64,000 nt of DNA, taken from Streptomyces genisteinicus. Its GTDB lineage: Bacteria > Actinomycetota > Actinomycetes > Streptomycetales > Streptomycetaceae. The notes beneath the pieces are model-generated. The model did not search any database and had not been told where the DNA came from. It was given only the letters and a program-made list of their open reading frames with translations. The position numbers and the translations under genes are program-made. Of this stretch, positions 8,935 to 18,068 are shown one piece after another. Location of the stretch: NCBI RefSeq assembly GCF_014489615.1, contig NZ_CP060825.1, positions 3,424,501 to 3,488,500 of the forward strand, in the 5' to 3' direction. Within the stretch, counting starts at the first letter, position 1. Every line of letters begins with the position of its first letter.

Positions 8935-11169
8935 TTGCAGTTCCGCTCCACCGGCATCCGCCTGTCCACCGCCGTCACCGCCGTCACCGCCGTGCTCGCC
9001 GTCACCGCGCTCGGCGCGGGGACCCTGGCCGGTGCGCCGGCCGCCTTCGCCTCGCCCGCGGGCCCCGTCGCGGCCCGGTCCGCCGCCGACGAGCCGGCCG
9101 CGGCCCTGCCCGTGTTCCCGGAGGGCGCCGAGCTCGCGGGCACGGGCGCGACGGGCTTCCTCACCTTCTCCTTCACCCAAGACCGGACCAGGGAGCTGCA
9201 CTGGACGCCGTACGGCGGCGGGCCCGCGGTGCGGATCGACTACCCCGAGGACGGCGGGTGGGCCACCTCGGGCACTGATGTGATCGCGCTCGGCGACGAC
9301 AACTGGACGTCCCAGATGCGCGCCCTCACCCTGCGGAACATGGCCGACCCGGCGGCCCCGGGCGTGGACATCGACCTCGGCGCGCTCGGCGCCAACTACG
9401 TGGCCGTGCTGGGCCCGACGAGCGTGCTCGCGCAGGTGACGCACGAGGACGGCACGGCGGAGCTGCACGTCGTGAGCAAGGACGGTGCCACGACCACCAG
9501 CCGCAAGGTCTCGGGGCTGCCCGCGGACGCCACCGATTTCTTCACCAGCGCGCCGGTCAGGGACGGTGTCGCCCTCGTCGGGTACGCGACGGGCCCCGAG
9601 GGCGCGCGGACGGGCGGGCGGGCCCTGATCGAGCTGACGGACAGGACGGTGGCCAGCGCCTTCCCGGCCGCCGAGTCCGGGTACGGCTTCAGTCACACGA
9701 TGTTCTCCGCCTCCCATGTGGCCTGGCTGGACTGGAAGTCGGGCACCGGGCTCCACGTCACGTCGGTCGACCGCGCGACGGGCGAGGAGAAGCAGACCGT
9801 CATCGGCTCCCGGGGCGACGAGTGGCACATGGAGCTCGTGGGCGACTGGCTGGTGTACGGCAACGCGGACAACCCCGTCCGGGCCGTGTCCCTGGCCGGC
9901 GGCGGCAGCCGTGACCTGCTGGACGTCGCCACCGGCTCGACGCGCTCGGCCGACGGCAGCGCACTGTTCAGCGGCCGGCGGGCCGCCGACGGCGAGGGGC
10001 TGTTCCGGATCGCCGCCGGGCAGGACGGCGCCCCTGAGGTCACCAAGGTCGCGGAGCAGGGTGCTCCGGCGCCCCTGAGGTTCTGGGAGGAGCACGTCCC
10101 CGAGGTCGCCTACCTCGACGAGGACGGCGGCGAGGTGTCGCTGCACTGGACGCTGTCGCGGCGCGCCGCCCACCTGGACGTCACGCTCACGCACATCGCC
10201 ACCGGCAAGGAGGTCCACCGGCGGCTGACCGGTCCGGACACGTACTTCCCGTTCACCTGGGACGGCCTCGTCGACGGGGTGGACGCGCCGAACGGCCGGT
10301 ACGCGGTGGAGGCCGAGGCGGTGCCGGCCGACGGAGTCGGCGAACCCGCCTACCAGGGCTACTTCATGACGGTCTCGCGGGCGGCCAATCCGCACGACTT
10401 CGGCGGCAACGGCTCCACCGACGTCCTCGCGCGGGACGCCTCCGGCGTGCTGTTCCGCGACGACCTGCGCAACAAGCCGGTGGACGGGGTGTTCACGGCG
10501 TCCCAGCGGGCCCGGATCGGCGGGGGCTGGCAGACGTACAAGCACATCGAGGCCGTCGGAGACATCGTGGGCAACGGGGTGGGCGACCTCGCCGCGGTGG
10601 ACGGCTCCGGGGTGCTCTGGACCTACGCCGGCAAGGGCGACGGCAACTTCGCCGCCCGCTCGCGCGTCGGCGGCGGCTGGGGCGTCTACAACCGGATCAC
10701 GGGCGGGTCGGACCTCGACAGCGACGGCCGCGCCGACCTCGTCGCCGCGGACACCGCCGGAGTGCTGTGGTTCTACAAGGGGACGGGCTCGGCCACCGCT
10801 CCGTACGCGGCCCGCGCCCGCATGGGCGGCGGCTGGGGCGTCTACAACCAGCTGACGGCCGTCGGCGACATCGCCGGCACGGCCGCCGGTGACCTGGTGG
10901 CCCGCGACACGGCCGGCGTCCTGTGGCTCTACCAGGGCAACGGGCGCGGCAACTTCTCGGCCCCGGTGCGGATCGGCGGCGGCTGGGGCGTCTTCAGCCG
11001 CCTCGTGGGCGCCGGCGACCTCGACGACGACGGGCGTCCCGACCTGATCGCGTACGGGAAGGACGGCACGTACGTCTACCGCTCGACGGGCACGCCCACC
11101 GCGCCGTTCAGCCGCCGGACGACGACGCTGTACGCGGGCGAGGGCGCCGCGTTCGACCACATCGCCTGA
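8935..11169 (+). CDS. Secreted FG-GAP/VCBS repeat protein
   Basis: 744 residues with the TTG start at 8935, which puts MQFRSTGIRLS directly before a classical signal peptide (hydrophobic core VTAVLAVTALGAGTLAGAP, cleavage after AFA near residue 38). An ATG at 8878 in frame would add 19 residues and cannot be excluded. The first ~480 residues look like a beta-propeller; the last ~260 hold FG-GAP/VCBS-type repeats with the recurring pattern GGGWGVYN followed by GDLDxDGRxDL calcium-binding loops. Such proteins are exported and probably bind surface or matrix partners; no enzymatic motif is visible. It converges on the next gene, and a 17-bp bidirectional hairpin lies between. Confidence 0.8.
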   Translation: MQFRSTGIRLSTAVTAVTAVLAVTALGAGTLAGAPAAFASPAGPVAARSAADEPAAALPVFPEGAELAGTGATGFLTFSFTQDRTRELHWTPYGGGPAVRIDYPEDGGWATSGTDVIALGDDNWTSQMRALTLRNMADPAAPGVDIDLGALGANYVAVLGPTSVLAQVTHEDGTAELHVVSKDGATTTSRKVSGLPADATDFFTSAPVRDGVALVGYATGPEGARTGGRALIELTDRTVASAFPAAESGYGFSHTMFSASHVAWLDWKSGTGLHVTSVDRATGEEKQTVIGSRGDEWHMELVGDWLVYGNADNPVRAVSLAGGGSRDLLDVATGSTRSADGSALFSGRRAADGEGLFRIAAGQDGAPEVTKVAEQGAPAPLRFWEEHVPEVAYLDEDGGEVSLHWTLSRRAAHLDVTLTHIATGKEVHRRLTGPDTYFPFTWDGLVDGVDAPNGRYAVEAEAVPADGVGEPAYQGYFMTVSRAANPHDFGGNGSTDVLARDASGVLFRDDLRNKPVDGVFTASQRARIGGGWQTYKHIEAVGDIVGNGVGDLAAVDGSGVLWTYAGKGDGNFAARSRVGGGWGVYNRITGGSDLDSDGRADLVAADTAGVLWFYKGTGSATAPYAARARMGGGWGVYNQLTAVGDIAGTAAGDLVARDTAGVLWLYQGNGRGNFSAPVRIGGGWGVFSRLVGAGDLDDDGRPDLIAYGKDGTYVYRSTGTPTAPFSRRTTTLYAGEGAAFDHIA

Positions 11170-11184
11170 CGGCCCCGGATCACG

Positions 11185-11222
11185 GGACGGGCCCCGGCCG
11201 CACCAGCGGCCGGGGCCCGTCC
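11185..11222. terminator. Bidirectional terminator between convergent genes
   Basis: Perfect 17-bp stem (11185-11201 with 11206-11222) and a four-base loop, between the stops of the FG-GAP gene and the minus-strand secreted protein gene. Confidence 0.8.
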
Positions 11223-11232
11223 GTGTCCGGGG

Positions 11233-12636
11233 TCAGCCGGCCGTGACGACGAGGGCCGCCGTGTTGTTGGCCAGGTCCGGGTCGAAGGAGCGGACGGGCG
11301 GCTCGAACTGGTCGTTGTCGATGCCGCTCACGGCCCGGGCGGTGCCCTGGGCGTCGATCCTCAGGCCGAAGGTGAAGGCGTGGTCCGCGCGCTCGTTCAG
11401 GAACACCGGGGTGGTGCAGCGGTAGCGGGGCGCGCCGAGCTGCTCCTCGCGCCATTCGCCGTCGGCGGTGAGGGCGTAGCAGGCGTCGGGCCGGGCGGTG
11501 ACGGTCGCGTTGGCGGGGATCCGGACGTCGACGGTGGCGGCGGGCTCGCCCGCGCCGAGCGAGGCGATCCAGGCCGGGCCGCGGTTGCGGACCGTGACGC
11601 CCGCCTGGACGGTGTCGCCGACCGTGCCCGTGACCCGGGCGCCGATCAGCCGGAGGTCTGCCGTGTTCGCGGCGTGGACGATCACCGAACGGTGGTTGTC
11701 CTGCGGGTCGAGGTCGGGCACGAGGGCCGTGCGGGCGGCCGCGGCGGGCCGGAGGATCAGCTCGGCCCCGGTGCCCGGGGTCCAGGTGCGCCCGGCCCGG
11801 GCGGCGTCGAGGGCTTCGGCGGACCAGGGCTCGACGGAGTAGTCGTAGCGGTCGAAGAGGGCGTTCCGGCCGGCCTTCACCGGGTTCACCAGGGCGTACG
11901 CGTCCCCGGGGGCCACCGCCCGGTCGAGGACGCACAGCGCCTCGGTGCCGACCTCGGTGGCGGCGTACTCGCAGTTCGCGGGCCGCTGGGTGAAGGCGAG
12001 GCCGCGGGAGGCGAACAGCTTGAGCAGGACGCCGTCCGCGGTGCGGTTGCCGTTGTTGGTGAGGGTGGCGGGGACGGTGAGCGTGCTGCCGGGCACGACG
12101 CCGTCCTGCCGCGGGGACTGGGTGAGGGCCAGGTCGGGGCCGTTCCCCACGGTCACCCGGGTCTCGCCCGGGTGGGACGTCATGTCGCCGTGGACGGCGG
12201 TGTAGCGCAGGGTGCCGGCCGCGTCGGCCGGGGCGCCGGGCAGGGCGGAGAGCGTGAGCCCGGCGGCGGTGACCACGTCGGTGCCGGTGAGCGGGGGGAC
12301 GTCGCAGACGGCCGTGGCGGCGTCCTGGACGGCGCAGTTGGCGGGCCACCGGACGGTGGCGAACGCGGCCAGATCGGCGGCGTCCACGCTGATGCGTCCC
12401 GCACCGACCGGGTTCGAGATGTTGTCGTGGGAGACCTTGAGGGCGACGGTCCGCTCGGGGGCGGTTCCGTCCTCGTAGGCGCCGGGCAGGACCAGCTCGT
12501 ACGGGTCGGAGTAGACCCAGAGCTGGTCGCTCTCGGCGGACGCGGGGGCGGTGGCCCCCAGCGTCAGCAGGGCCGAGGCGGCGAGTACGGGAACCAGCGC
12601 CCGGCGGGCGCGGCGGTGGGTGCGGAGGTGTTTCAT
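11233..12636 (-). CDS. Secreted protein with DUF11/CARDB-like beta domains
   Basis: 467 residues from the ATG at 12636 (M-K-H-L-R-T-H-R-R). An ATG at 12660 would add eight residues. A Sec signal peptide follows (RRALVPVLAASALLTLGATAPASA). The mature part is made of beta-sandwich modules of the DUF11/CARDB sort: GPDLALTQSPRQDGVVPGST, LTNNGNRTADGVLLKL, and later LRLIGARVTGTVGDTVQAGV with VRNRGPAWI. Paired cysteines suggest disulphides formed outside the cell. Probable cell-surface or extracellular protein of unknown role; a neighbouring gene on the same strand also encodes an exported protein. Confidence 0.72.
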   Translation of the reverse strand: MKHLRTHRRARRALVPVLAASALLTLGATAPASAESDQLWVYSDPYELVLPGAYEDGTAPERTVALKVSHDNISNPVGAGRISVDAADLAAFATVRWPANCAVQDAATAVCDVPPLTGTDVVTAAGLTLSALPGAPADAAGTLRYTAVHGDMTSHPGETRVTVGNGPDLALTQSPRQDGVVPGSTLTVPATLTNNGNRTADGVLLKLFASRGLAFTQRPANCEYAATEVGTEALCVLDRAVAPGDAYALVNPVKAGRNALFDRYDYSVEPWSAEALDAARAGRTWTPGTGAELILRPAAAARTALVPDLDPQDNHRSVIVHAANTADLRLIGARVTGTVGDTVQAGVTVRNRGPAWIASLGAGEPAATVDVRIPANATVTARPDACYALTADGEWREEQLGAPRYRCTTPVFLNERADHAFTFGLRIDAQGTARAVSGIDNDQFEPPVRSFDPDLANNTAALVVTAG

Positions 12637-12749
12637 GCCCAGGCTGACTCGCGCAGCCATCGAATGGTTGTACGACGACTGGGCGGGCGCCTCGACCTCA
12701 ACACCACTGCCCGTGCGTTGTTCTGACGCGCCGTCGGGACTGCTCCCGG

Positions 12750-13313
12750 TCAGCGCACCGGACAGGGGCGGTAGGCGAGGGAGAGTTCGCGGTCCACGGC
12801 GTAACTGGTGCGCATGGAGGCGTCGGTGACCTGCTCCCAGGAGCCGTACTTGGCGAAGAGCTGTTCCGCGGTGGGCCCGAGGGGGTTGCCGTACTTGGCG
12901 GTGTTGCGCTCCTCCAGGAGGCGCACCTCCTCGGGCGTCATGCCCGCGCGGGTGATCTCCTTGGCCTGGTTGCGCATGTCGACGAGCTCGCGGGCGATCT
13001 CCTCCTCGGTGGCGCCGGCGTCGCGCATGTCCGCCTCCGTCCGGCGCATCTCCTCCAGCAGGGCGTGGTAGCGCATCCGGGTGCGCTGGGCCTCGACCTT
13101 CTCGTCCATCGGCAGCACCCGGATGCGGCACACCACCGGGTCGGCGCTGGGGCAGGGCTCGTCGGCCGCGGCGGGCGGCGCGAGAGGGGCGGTGATGACC
13201 GAGCCGCACGCCTCGGCGGCGTCGGCGGCGGCCGCGGCCGCGGTGCCGAACAGAGCGGCGGCGGCCGCGAGCGGAACGAGGACGCGACGGGGCAGGGAGG
13301 AAGGAAGGGGCAT
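12750..13313 (-). CDS. Small secreted protein, helical, function unknown
   Basis: 187 residues from the ATG at 13313, which has GGAT at suitable distance. A signal peptide (LPRRVLVPLAAAAALFGTAAAAAADA) is followed by CPSADPVVCRIRVLPMDEKVEAQRTRM and a long amphipathic helical region (LLEEMRRTEADMRDAGATEE, then EITRAGMTPEEVRLLEERN). It ends with a conserved-looking LSLAYRPCPVR. Four cysteines remain in the mature part. I do not recognise the family beyond exported actinobacterial hypothetical proteins. The 450-base interval to the divergent Crp gene should contain both promoters. Confidence 0.65.
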   Translation of the reverse strand: MPLPSSLPRRVLVPLAAAAALFGTAAAAAADAAEACGSVITAPLAPPAAADEPCPSADPVVCRIRVLPMDEKVEAQRTRMRYHALLEEMRRTEADMRDAGATEEEIARELVDMRNQAKEITRAGMTPEEVRLLEERNTAKYGNPLGPTAEQLFAKYGSWEQVTDASMRTSYAVDRELSLAYRPCPVR

Positions 13314-13762
13314 GCGCGCATCCTTGATGATCTTGAGACGCGTGATCACGCTGCCGCGCCGGTGATCACCCGTTCGGGACCGGGAGGCATCATGCGGAGC
13401 GCAGGGGGCGCACGCAAGGGCTCTATGAAGCGCTTCGTCCGAAAACCCGAGTTCTCGCCAACTCCGTTTCCGGTGCGCACCCTGCGGCCGCCGGCCCCCC
13501 GGGGCCGCCGTCACCCACTCTGACCTGGCGGGCCGTGCGGCGAAGGCGAGGCAGGCCGGGCCCTGGCGCGAACTGCGGTGCGTGGTACGGGTGGGGAGTA
13601 TGCGACGCGCCCCTCACGGGCGTCCTCCGCCCACCTGGCAGGACGTCCTCTACCCGGGCGTAGAGGCAACCTGGCGTGATCTGGACCACACCAAAGGATC
13701 ACCCTGCGACGATCGAGGCCAATCAAAACCAGCCTTCCGGACAGCCGTGGGGGGAGTGGCCA

Positions 13763-14500
13763 ATGGGGCTGCTCGGCGATGACGTGCCGTTCGCGCGCGC
13801 GCTCACGGCGCAGGAGTGCGAGGGCGTCATGGCGCTCGGCAGCCGGAGGCGGTTCGCGGCCGACGACCACCTCTTGACGGAGGGGGACCGCTCCAGCCAC
13901 GTGGTGATCGTTCTTCGGGGGTGGGTGACCGTGTCGGTGTCGACGGACCGCGGGAACACCCGCCTGATACTGGGGCTGCGGGGCCCCGGTGAACTGCTCG
14001 GCGAGATGGCCGCGCTGGACAGCCGGCCCCGCAGCGCCACGGTACGGGCCCTGGGCCCCACGGAAGCCCAGGTCATCGGCGGGGACGCGTTCCGCCGGCA
14101 TCTCGCCACGCACCCGCGGGTCGGCTCCCTGGTGATGCGGCAGCTCGCCTTCCGCCTGCGCAGCGCCGACCAGGAGCGGTCCGCGCTCGCCTCGCTGACC
14201 GTCCTCCAGCGCCTGGCCAGCAGGCTCGACGAACTCTCCCGGGCCGAACCGTCGGGCCCCTACACCCCCGCCGCCCCCGGGCCCGCCCGCTCGGGCGCCC
14301 TGGTCCATCTCGCCCAGGACGAACTCGCCGCGACGGTCGGCGCCACCCGCGAGGCCGTCGCCAAGGCGCTGCGGCTGCTGCGGTCCCAGCACGTCGTGCG
14401 CACCGGCAACCGGATGGTGGAGATCCTCGACCCCGACCTGCTCGCCCTGCTCGCGCACGGCCACGCGGAGGCCGGCAGCCCCGGCGCACAACGCGAGTAG
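13763..14500 (+). CDS. Crp/Fnr-family transcriptional regulator with intact cyclic-nucleotide cassette
   Basis: 245 residues from the ATG at 13763, preceded by a strong GGGGGAG six bases upstream; an earlier in-frame ATG at 13676 has no such site. Residues 10-130 form a cNMP-binding beta-roll, and the phosphate-binding cassette is well kept: GEMAAL (80-85) followed by PRSATVRA (89-96), including the Arg-Ser pair that contacts the cyclic phosphate in CRP. A dimerisation helix follows (about 120-160) and a winged helix-turn-helix at 185-207 (AQDELAATVGATREAVAKAL). No Fnr-type cysteine cluster is present. The gene lies 92 bases upstream of a nucleotidyl cyclase-like gene on the same strand, so this regulator may sense a nucleotide made by its neighbour; that link is inference. 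Confidence 0.88.
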   Translation: MGLLGDDVPFARALTAQECEGVMALGSRRRFAADDHLLTEGDRSSHVVIVLRGWVTVSVSTDRGNTRLILGLRGPGELLGEMAALDSRPRSATVRALGPTEAQVIGGDAFRRHLATHPRVGSLVMRQLAFRLRSADQERSALASLTVLQRLASRLDELSRAEPSGPYTPAAPGPARSGALVHLAQDELAATVGATREAVAKALRLLRSQHVVRTGNRMVEILDPDLLALLAHGHAEAGSPGAQRE

Positions 14501-14592
14501 AACGCCCGCCCGCCGTGTGTAAACGGCTACAGACGGCCCCGGTCACGGACCGGAAGCTGGAGGGACACGAGGAGAGGGACTGGGGGAGCACC

Positions 14593-15549
14593 GTGGACGA
14601 CGACGCGAGGGAAGTCGCCGAAGCGCACTACGAGTTGGTCATCAGCGTCGACGCGCGGCGTTCCGGCGGCTACGACGACGTCGACAAGCCGCGGATGCGC
14701 GCCCGCGTCTACCGCATCCTGGAGGGCGCGTTCACGCACGCGCGGGTGGCCCGCGACGCCCTCCACATGGAGGACCGCGGGGACGGCGCCCTGGTGGCGG
14801 TGACCGGGCGGGTGCCGGTCACCCGGCTGCTCGGCCTGTGGACGGTCGAGGTCCACGAGGCGCTGCGCGACGAGAACCGCTCGCTGCGGGTGCCGCTCGG
14901 ACTGCGGGTGGGCATGCACGTCGGGCCCGTACGCCACGATCCCCGGGGGATCAGCGGGCGCGCCGTCGACCTGGCCTGCAGGCTGGCCGACTCACCGGTG
15001 GCGCGGGACCTCCTGGACGCGGAGGCGGCCGATCTGGTGCTGGTGGTCTCCGACTCCCTCTACACGGATCTCGTCGTCCCGGGCGGCAAGTTCATCCACC
15101 CCGACCGCTGGTCCCCCGCCCGTCTGGGTCTCAAGGAGGGCGAGGTGACCGGCTGGTTCCACCTGCCCGGACGCCCCGCCCCGGCGATACCGGAGCCGGG
15201 CGGAAGCCCGGACGACGGGCGGCCGGGCGAGGCCGCGGACGGCGCAGGGCCGGGCGGCGAGGTCGCGGACGACGCAGGGCCCGCGGGCGGCGGCCGCGCT
15301 CCCGCGCCGGAGGCCGGCGACCCCGGCGAGGGCCGGGGCGGCGACGGCGACCAGGAACGCAGCGGCGCCGGCGGCACCGGCGACGACCGCCGCGAGGCCG
15401 GCGCCCCGGAAGCCGGCGGCCCCCGCGAGGAGCGTGGCGGCGACCAGTACACCGTCCACGGCGACATGTCCCGGCACAGCGGCAACGTCTACCGGGCCCC
15501 CGTCCACATCGGGCGCGTCACCGGCGACGCGGACCGCCGGAAGGGGTGA
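14593..15549 (+). CDS. Class III nucleotidyl cyclase-like protein with low-complexity tail
   Basis: 318 residues from the GTG at 14593, preceded by GGGGGAG; an ATG-like frame opening at 14515 is not needed. Residues 10-195 follow the class III cyclase pattern: ELVISVDARRSGGY with metal ligand D20, RGDGALVAV with metal ligand D64, LRVGMHVGPVRHDPRGISG, then AVDLACRLADS with D126 at the place of the usual Asn and R130 at the usual transition-state Arg. Both metal aspartates are thus present and activity is plausible, with unusual base recognition. Residues ~200-285 are Gly/Asp/Glu/Arg-rich. The last ~30 residues (YTVHGDMSRHSGNVYRAPVH, then IGRVTG) hold a short VHIG motif like that of RHIM amyloid motifs. 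First gene of the coupled array; the next starts five bases after its stop. Alternative: a catalytically dead regulatory cyclase fold. Confidence 0.75.
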   Translation: MDDDAREVAEAHYELVISVDARRSGGYDDVDKPRMRARVYRILEGAFTHARVARDALHMEDRGDGALVAVTGRVPVTRLLGLWTVEVHEALRDENRSLRVPLGLRVGMHVGPVRHDPRGISGRAVDLACRLADSPVARDLLDAEAADLVLVVSDSLYTDLVVPGGKFIHPDRWSPARLGLKEGEVTGWFHLPGRPAPAIPEPGGSPDDGRPGEAADGAGPGGEVADDAGPAGGGRAPAPEAGDPGEGRGGDGDQERSGAGGTGDDRREAGAPEAGGPREERGGDQYTVHGDMSRHSGNVYRAPVHIGRVTGDADRRKG

Positions 15550-15554
15550 GCCGG

Positions 15555-18068
15555 ATGACGGACGAGCAGCCGCCCCCCGGAGGCGAGCGCGAGAAGCCGG
15601 GGCCGCCCGAGTCGACCGACCGCGACCGGAACCGCGACAAGGACCGCGCCCCCGACCGCGACCGCGATCCGGACGCCGGGGACGCTCCCGGCGCCGACGA
15701 CGAGGCCGCCGAACGCGAGCGGGAGCGCGAGCGCGCCGCCGGGCGCTTCCGGGAGCACACCCGCGACCCGCTCGCCGACGAGCAGGGCGACGACGGCCCC
15801 ACCGACCTCGCGGCCGCCTCACGGGCCCGCCGCTCCACCCGGACGATCTTCGACACCGGCCGGGACCTGATCAACTTCGACCAGTCGACGATCAGCAGCG
15901 CGCACATCGGCGACGTCCATCTGCGGCTGGAGGGGCTCCGTCCGGGGCGCGCCGTGCGCAGCGGTCCGGTCCCGGAGGAGGAGCTGCGCCGGCTGCGCCG
16001 CGCCCATGTGGAGCCCGACGGCTACCAGGCGCTGCGCGCGGCACTCGGCGCCCGGCGGCTGCTGGTGCTCGGCGCCGCTCCCGGCACCGGGCGCACCAGC
16101 ACCGCGCTCGCCCTGCTCGACGAGCTGACCGCCGCCGGGGCGCCGGGCGACTCGGGCGCCGCCCGGGTGAGCCGGGTGGGCCCGGACGTACGGCTGCTCA
16201 CCGAATCGCTGCCCGCGCAGGCCGGCAACGGCGACGGCAACAGCGACGGCGACGGGGCACGCGATGGGGCACGCGGCGAGGCGCGCGGCGGCGGCCATCT
16301 GCTGGAGCTCCCGCTCGCGGCGCCCGGCGAACTGCCGCCCGAGGAGATGGACCTGGACGCCCTGGCGGCCGCGCTGGACCGGGCCGGGGCGTACGCGGTG
16401 GTCGTGGTCCCCCTCGGGGCGGCGACCGACGCGCTGGTCACCGGCCGCTACGGGATGCGCTGCCCGCCGGTGCCCACGGACGCGCTGCTGGCCGCCCGGC
16501 TGGACGAGCTCCTGCTGGACCGGGAGCCCCGGGGCGCCCCGGACGACGACGGACCGGGCGACCTGGCGGCCAGGGCCGCGGAGCTGGCGGCGCGGCCGGC
16601 GGTGAAGGAGGCCGTCGGGCTGAAGGACCTGCGGCCCGCCGAGGCCGAGGTGGTGGCCTCGCTGCTGGCGGGGCACCTGCTGGGCGAACTCTCGTACCAG
16701 GAGCTGCTGACGGGCTGCCGGAGCATCGCCGCCGCCCAGGCGCGGGAGTGGTTCGCCGGGGTGGACCGGATCCTCGCCGCGCCGGCGGCGGCCGACGGCG
16801 ACCGGGCGGGGCGGCCCGCTGCCGCCTCCCTGTTCCACCCGGTCGCCTTCCGGATCGCGCTCGCCGTGCTGGGCGGGGCGTCGCACAGTGCCGTGGCGTC
16901 CGCCGCGCACCTGCTGACCTGGGAGCTCTCCGTGCAGAGCGATCCCGACACCACGCCCGCGCGCCCGCTGTTCTGCGACGACCCGGAGACCGATCTCGCC
17001 CTGTCGCGGGCGGAGGCGAAGCCCGGACGGGTCGAGGTGGCGGGCTCCGAGGTGGACGCCCGGCTGATCTGGTACCGGGGTTCGGCGCTGCCCGCCGCGG
17101 TGCTGTCGGAGATCTGGGACCGCCACTTCCCGGTCCGCGCCCCCGTCGTGCGCTGGCTGCGGCTACTGGCCGACGACCCCCGTCCCCAGGTGTGGATGCG
17201 TGCCGCGGTGGCCGCCGGCGAGCTGTGCGTACGCGACTTCGAGTACGGCTGGGCCGAGCTGATCCGGCCGCTGGCCGAGGCGTCCTCGCCGCGGCGCAGG
17301 GTCTTCGCGGCCACGATCCTGGACCAGGCCGCCGGGCACGCCTCCCACCGCCGGGCGGTGCGCCGCACGGTCGACGACTGGAGCAGGTACGGCACGAAGG
17401 CGCTGCGCTGGACCGCCGCGATGGCCCTCGGCTACGGGAACGCCGCGGCGAGCGCCGGCGACACCCTGGACGCCCTGGCCCGGATCGGGACCCGGGACGA
17501 CGGGGACCAGCTCGCCGTGGCCTCGTTCAACGCCGTGCGGCTGCTGGCGGGCCCGGCGGCGCAGGCCGTGCTGCGGCGGCTGGACGCCTGGACGCACCAC
17601 AAGCGCCCGGAGTATCAGGACCTGGGGCTGGTCACGACCGTGCGCCTCGCGGTCACCCGGGTCGACGAGGTGCTCGACGACGAGGACGGGTCGCCAGTGG
17701 GGGACCGGGGCGACTGGCCGCTGCCGCTCGCGCTGGCCGCCGTGCGCCCGGGGCTGGTGCGGCCGATGGCCGATCTGCTGTGGACCGCGCTCAACACCGC
17801 CCGGTCCAAGGAGGTGGCGCTCGACGCGCTGGAGTCGCTGCTGCGCACCGCGGTCCGCCGCGACGGCGCCGAGTGGACGCGGTCCGGGCTCGCGGCGCTG
17901 CTGCCCGCGATGTTCGACGAGGAGCACGACCTGCGGCAGCTGGACTGGCTGCTGCGCCGAATGATGAGGGATCAGGACGATCCGCTCCCCGACGCGCAGG
18001 CGCGCGACCTGTGGTGGCTCGCCGACGCGCCGCCGGACCGGAGGGGCGAGGAGGAGAGAGATGGCTGA
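15555..18068 (+). CDS. P-loop NTPase-like protein with charged N terminus and helical-repeat C terminus
   Basis: 837 residues from the ATG at 15555. Residues 1-95 are disordered and rich in Asp, Arg and Glu (DRDRNRDKDRAPDRDRD). A motif STISSAHIGDVHL (111-123) precedes the core. The Walker A-like stretch is GAAPGTGRT (173-181), in which the essential Lys is replaced by Arg (R180); the following hydrophobic strand AYAVVVVPL lacks a Walker B acid. Nucleotide hydrolysis is therefore doubtful. The C-terminal ~350 residues are Leu/Ala-rich helices resembling HEAT-type repeats (VQVWMRAAVAAGEL-like units, WTAAMALGYGNAAAS, AVASFNAVRLLAG). The layout recalls STAND-like regulators. Its stop overlaps the next start by eight bases. 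Confidence 0.7.
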   Translation: MTDEQPPPGGEREKPGPPESTDRDRNRDKDRAPDRDRDPDAGDAPGADDEAAERERERERAAGRFREHTRDPLADEQGDDGPTDLAAASRARRSTRTIFDTGRDLINFDQSTISSAHIGDVHLRLEGLRPGRAVRSGPVPEEELRRLRRAHVEPDGYQALRAALGARRLLVLGAAPGTGRTSTALALLDELTAAGAPGDSGAARVSRVGPDVRLLTESLPAQAGNGDGNSDGDGARDGARGEARGGGHLLELPLAAPGELPPEEMDLDALAAALDRAGAYAVVVVPLGAATDALVTGRYGMRCPPVPTDALLAARLDELLLDREPRGAPDDDGPGDLAARAAELAARPAVKEAVGLKDLRPAEAEVVASLLAGHLLGELSYQELLTGCRSIAAAQAREWFAGVDRILAAPAAADGDRAGRPAAASLFHPVAFRIALAVLGGASHSAVASAAHLLTWELSVQSDPDTTPARPLFCDDPETDLALSRAEAKPGRVEVAGSEVDARLIWYRGSALPAAVLSEIWDRHFPVRAPVVRWLRLLADDPRPQVWMRAAVAAGELCVRDFEYGWAELIRPLAEASSPRRRVFAATILDQAAGHASHRRAVRRTVDDWSRYGTKALRWTAAMALGYGNAAASAGDTLDALARIGTRDDGDQLAVASFNAVRLLAGPAAQAVLRRLDAWTHHKRPEYQDLGLVTTVRLAVTRVDEVLDDEDGSPVGDRGDWPLPLALAAVRPGLVRPMADLLWTALNTARSKEVALDALESLLRTAVRRDGAEWTRSGLAALLPAMFDEEHDLRQLDWLLRRMMRDQDDPLPDAQARDLWWLADAPPDRRGEEERDG

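Noticed and set aside
13423..13689. Small minus-strand frame in the divergent gap before the Crp gene
   Set aside because: No ribosome site, arginine-rich shadow-like translation, lies over the expected promoters.
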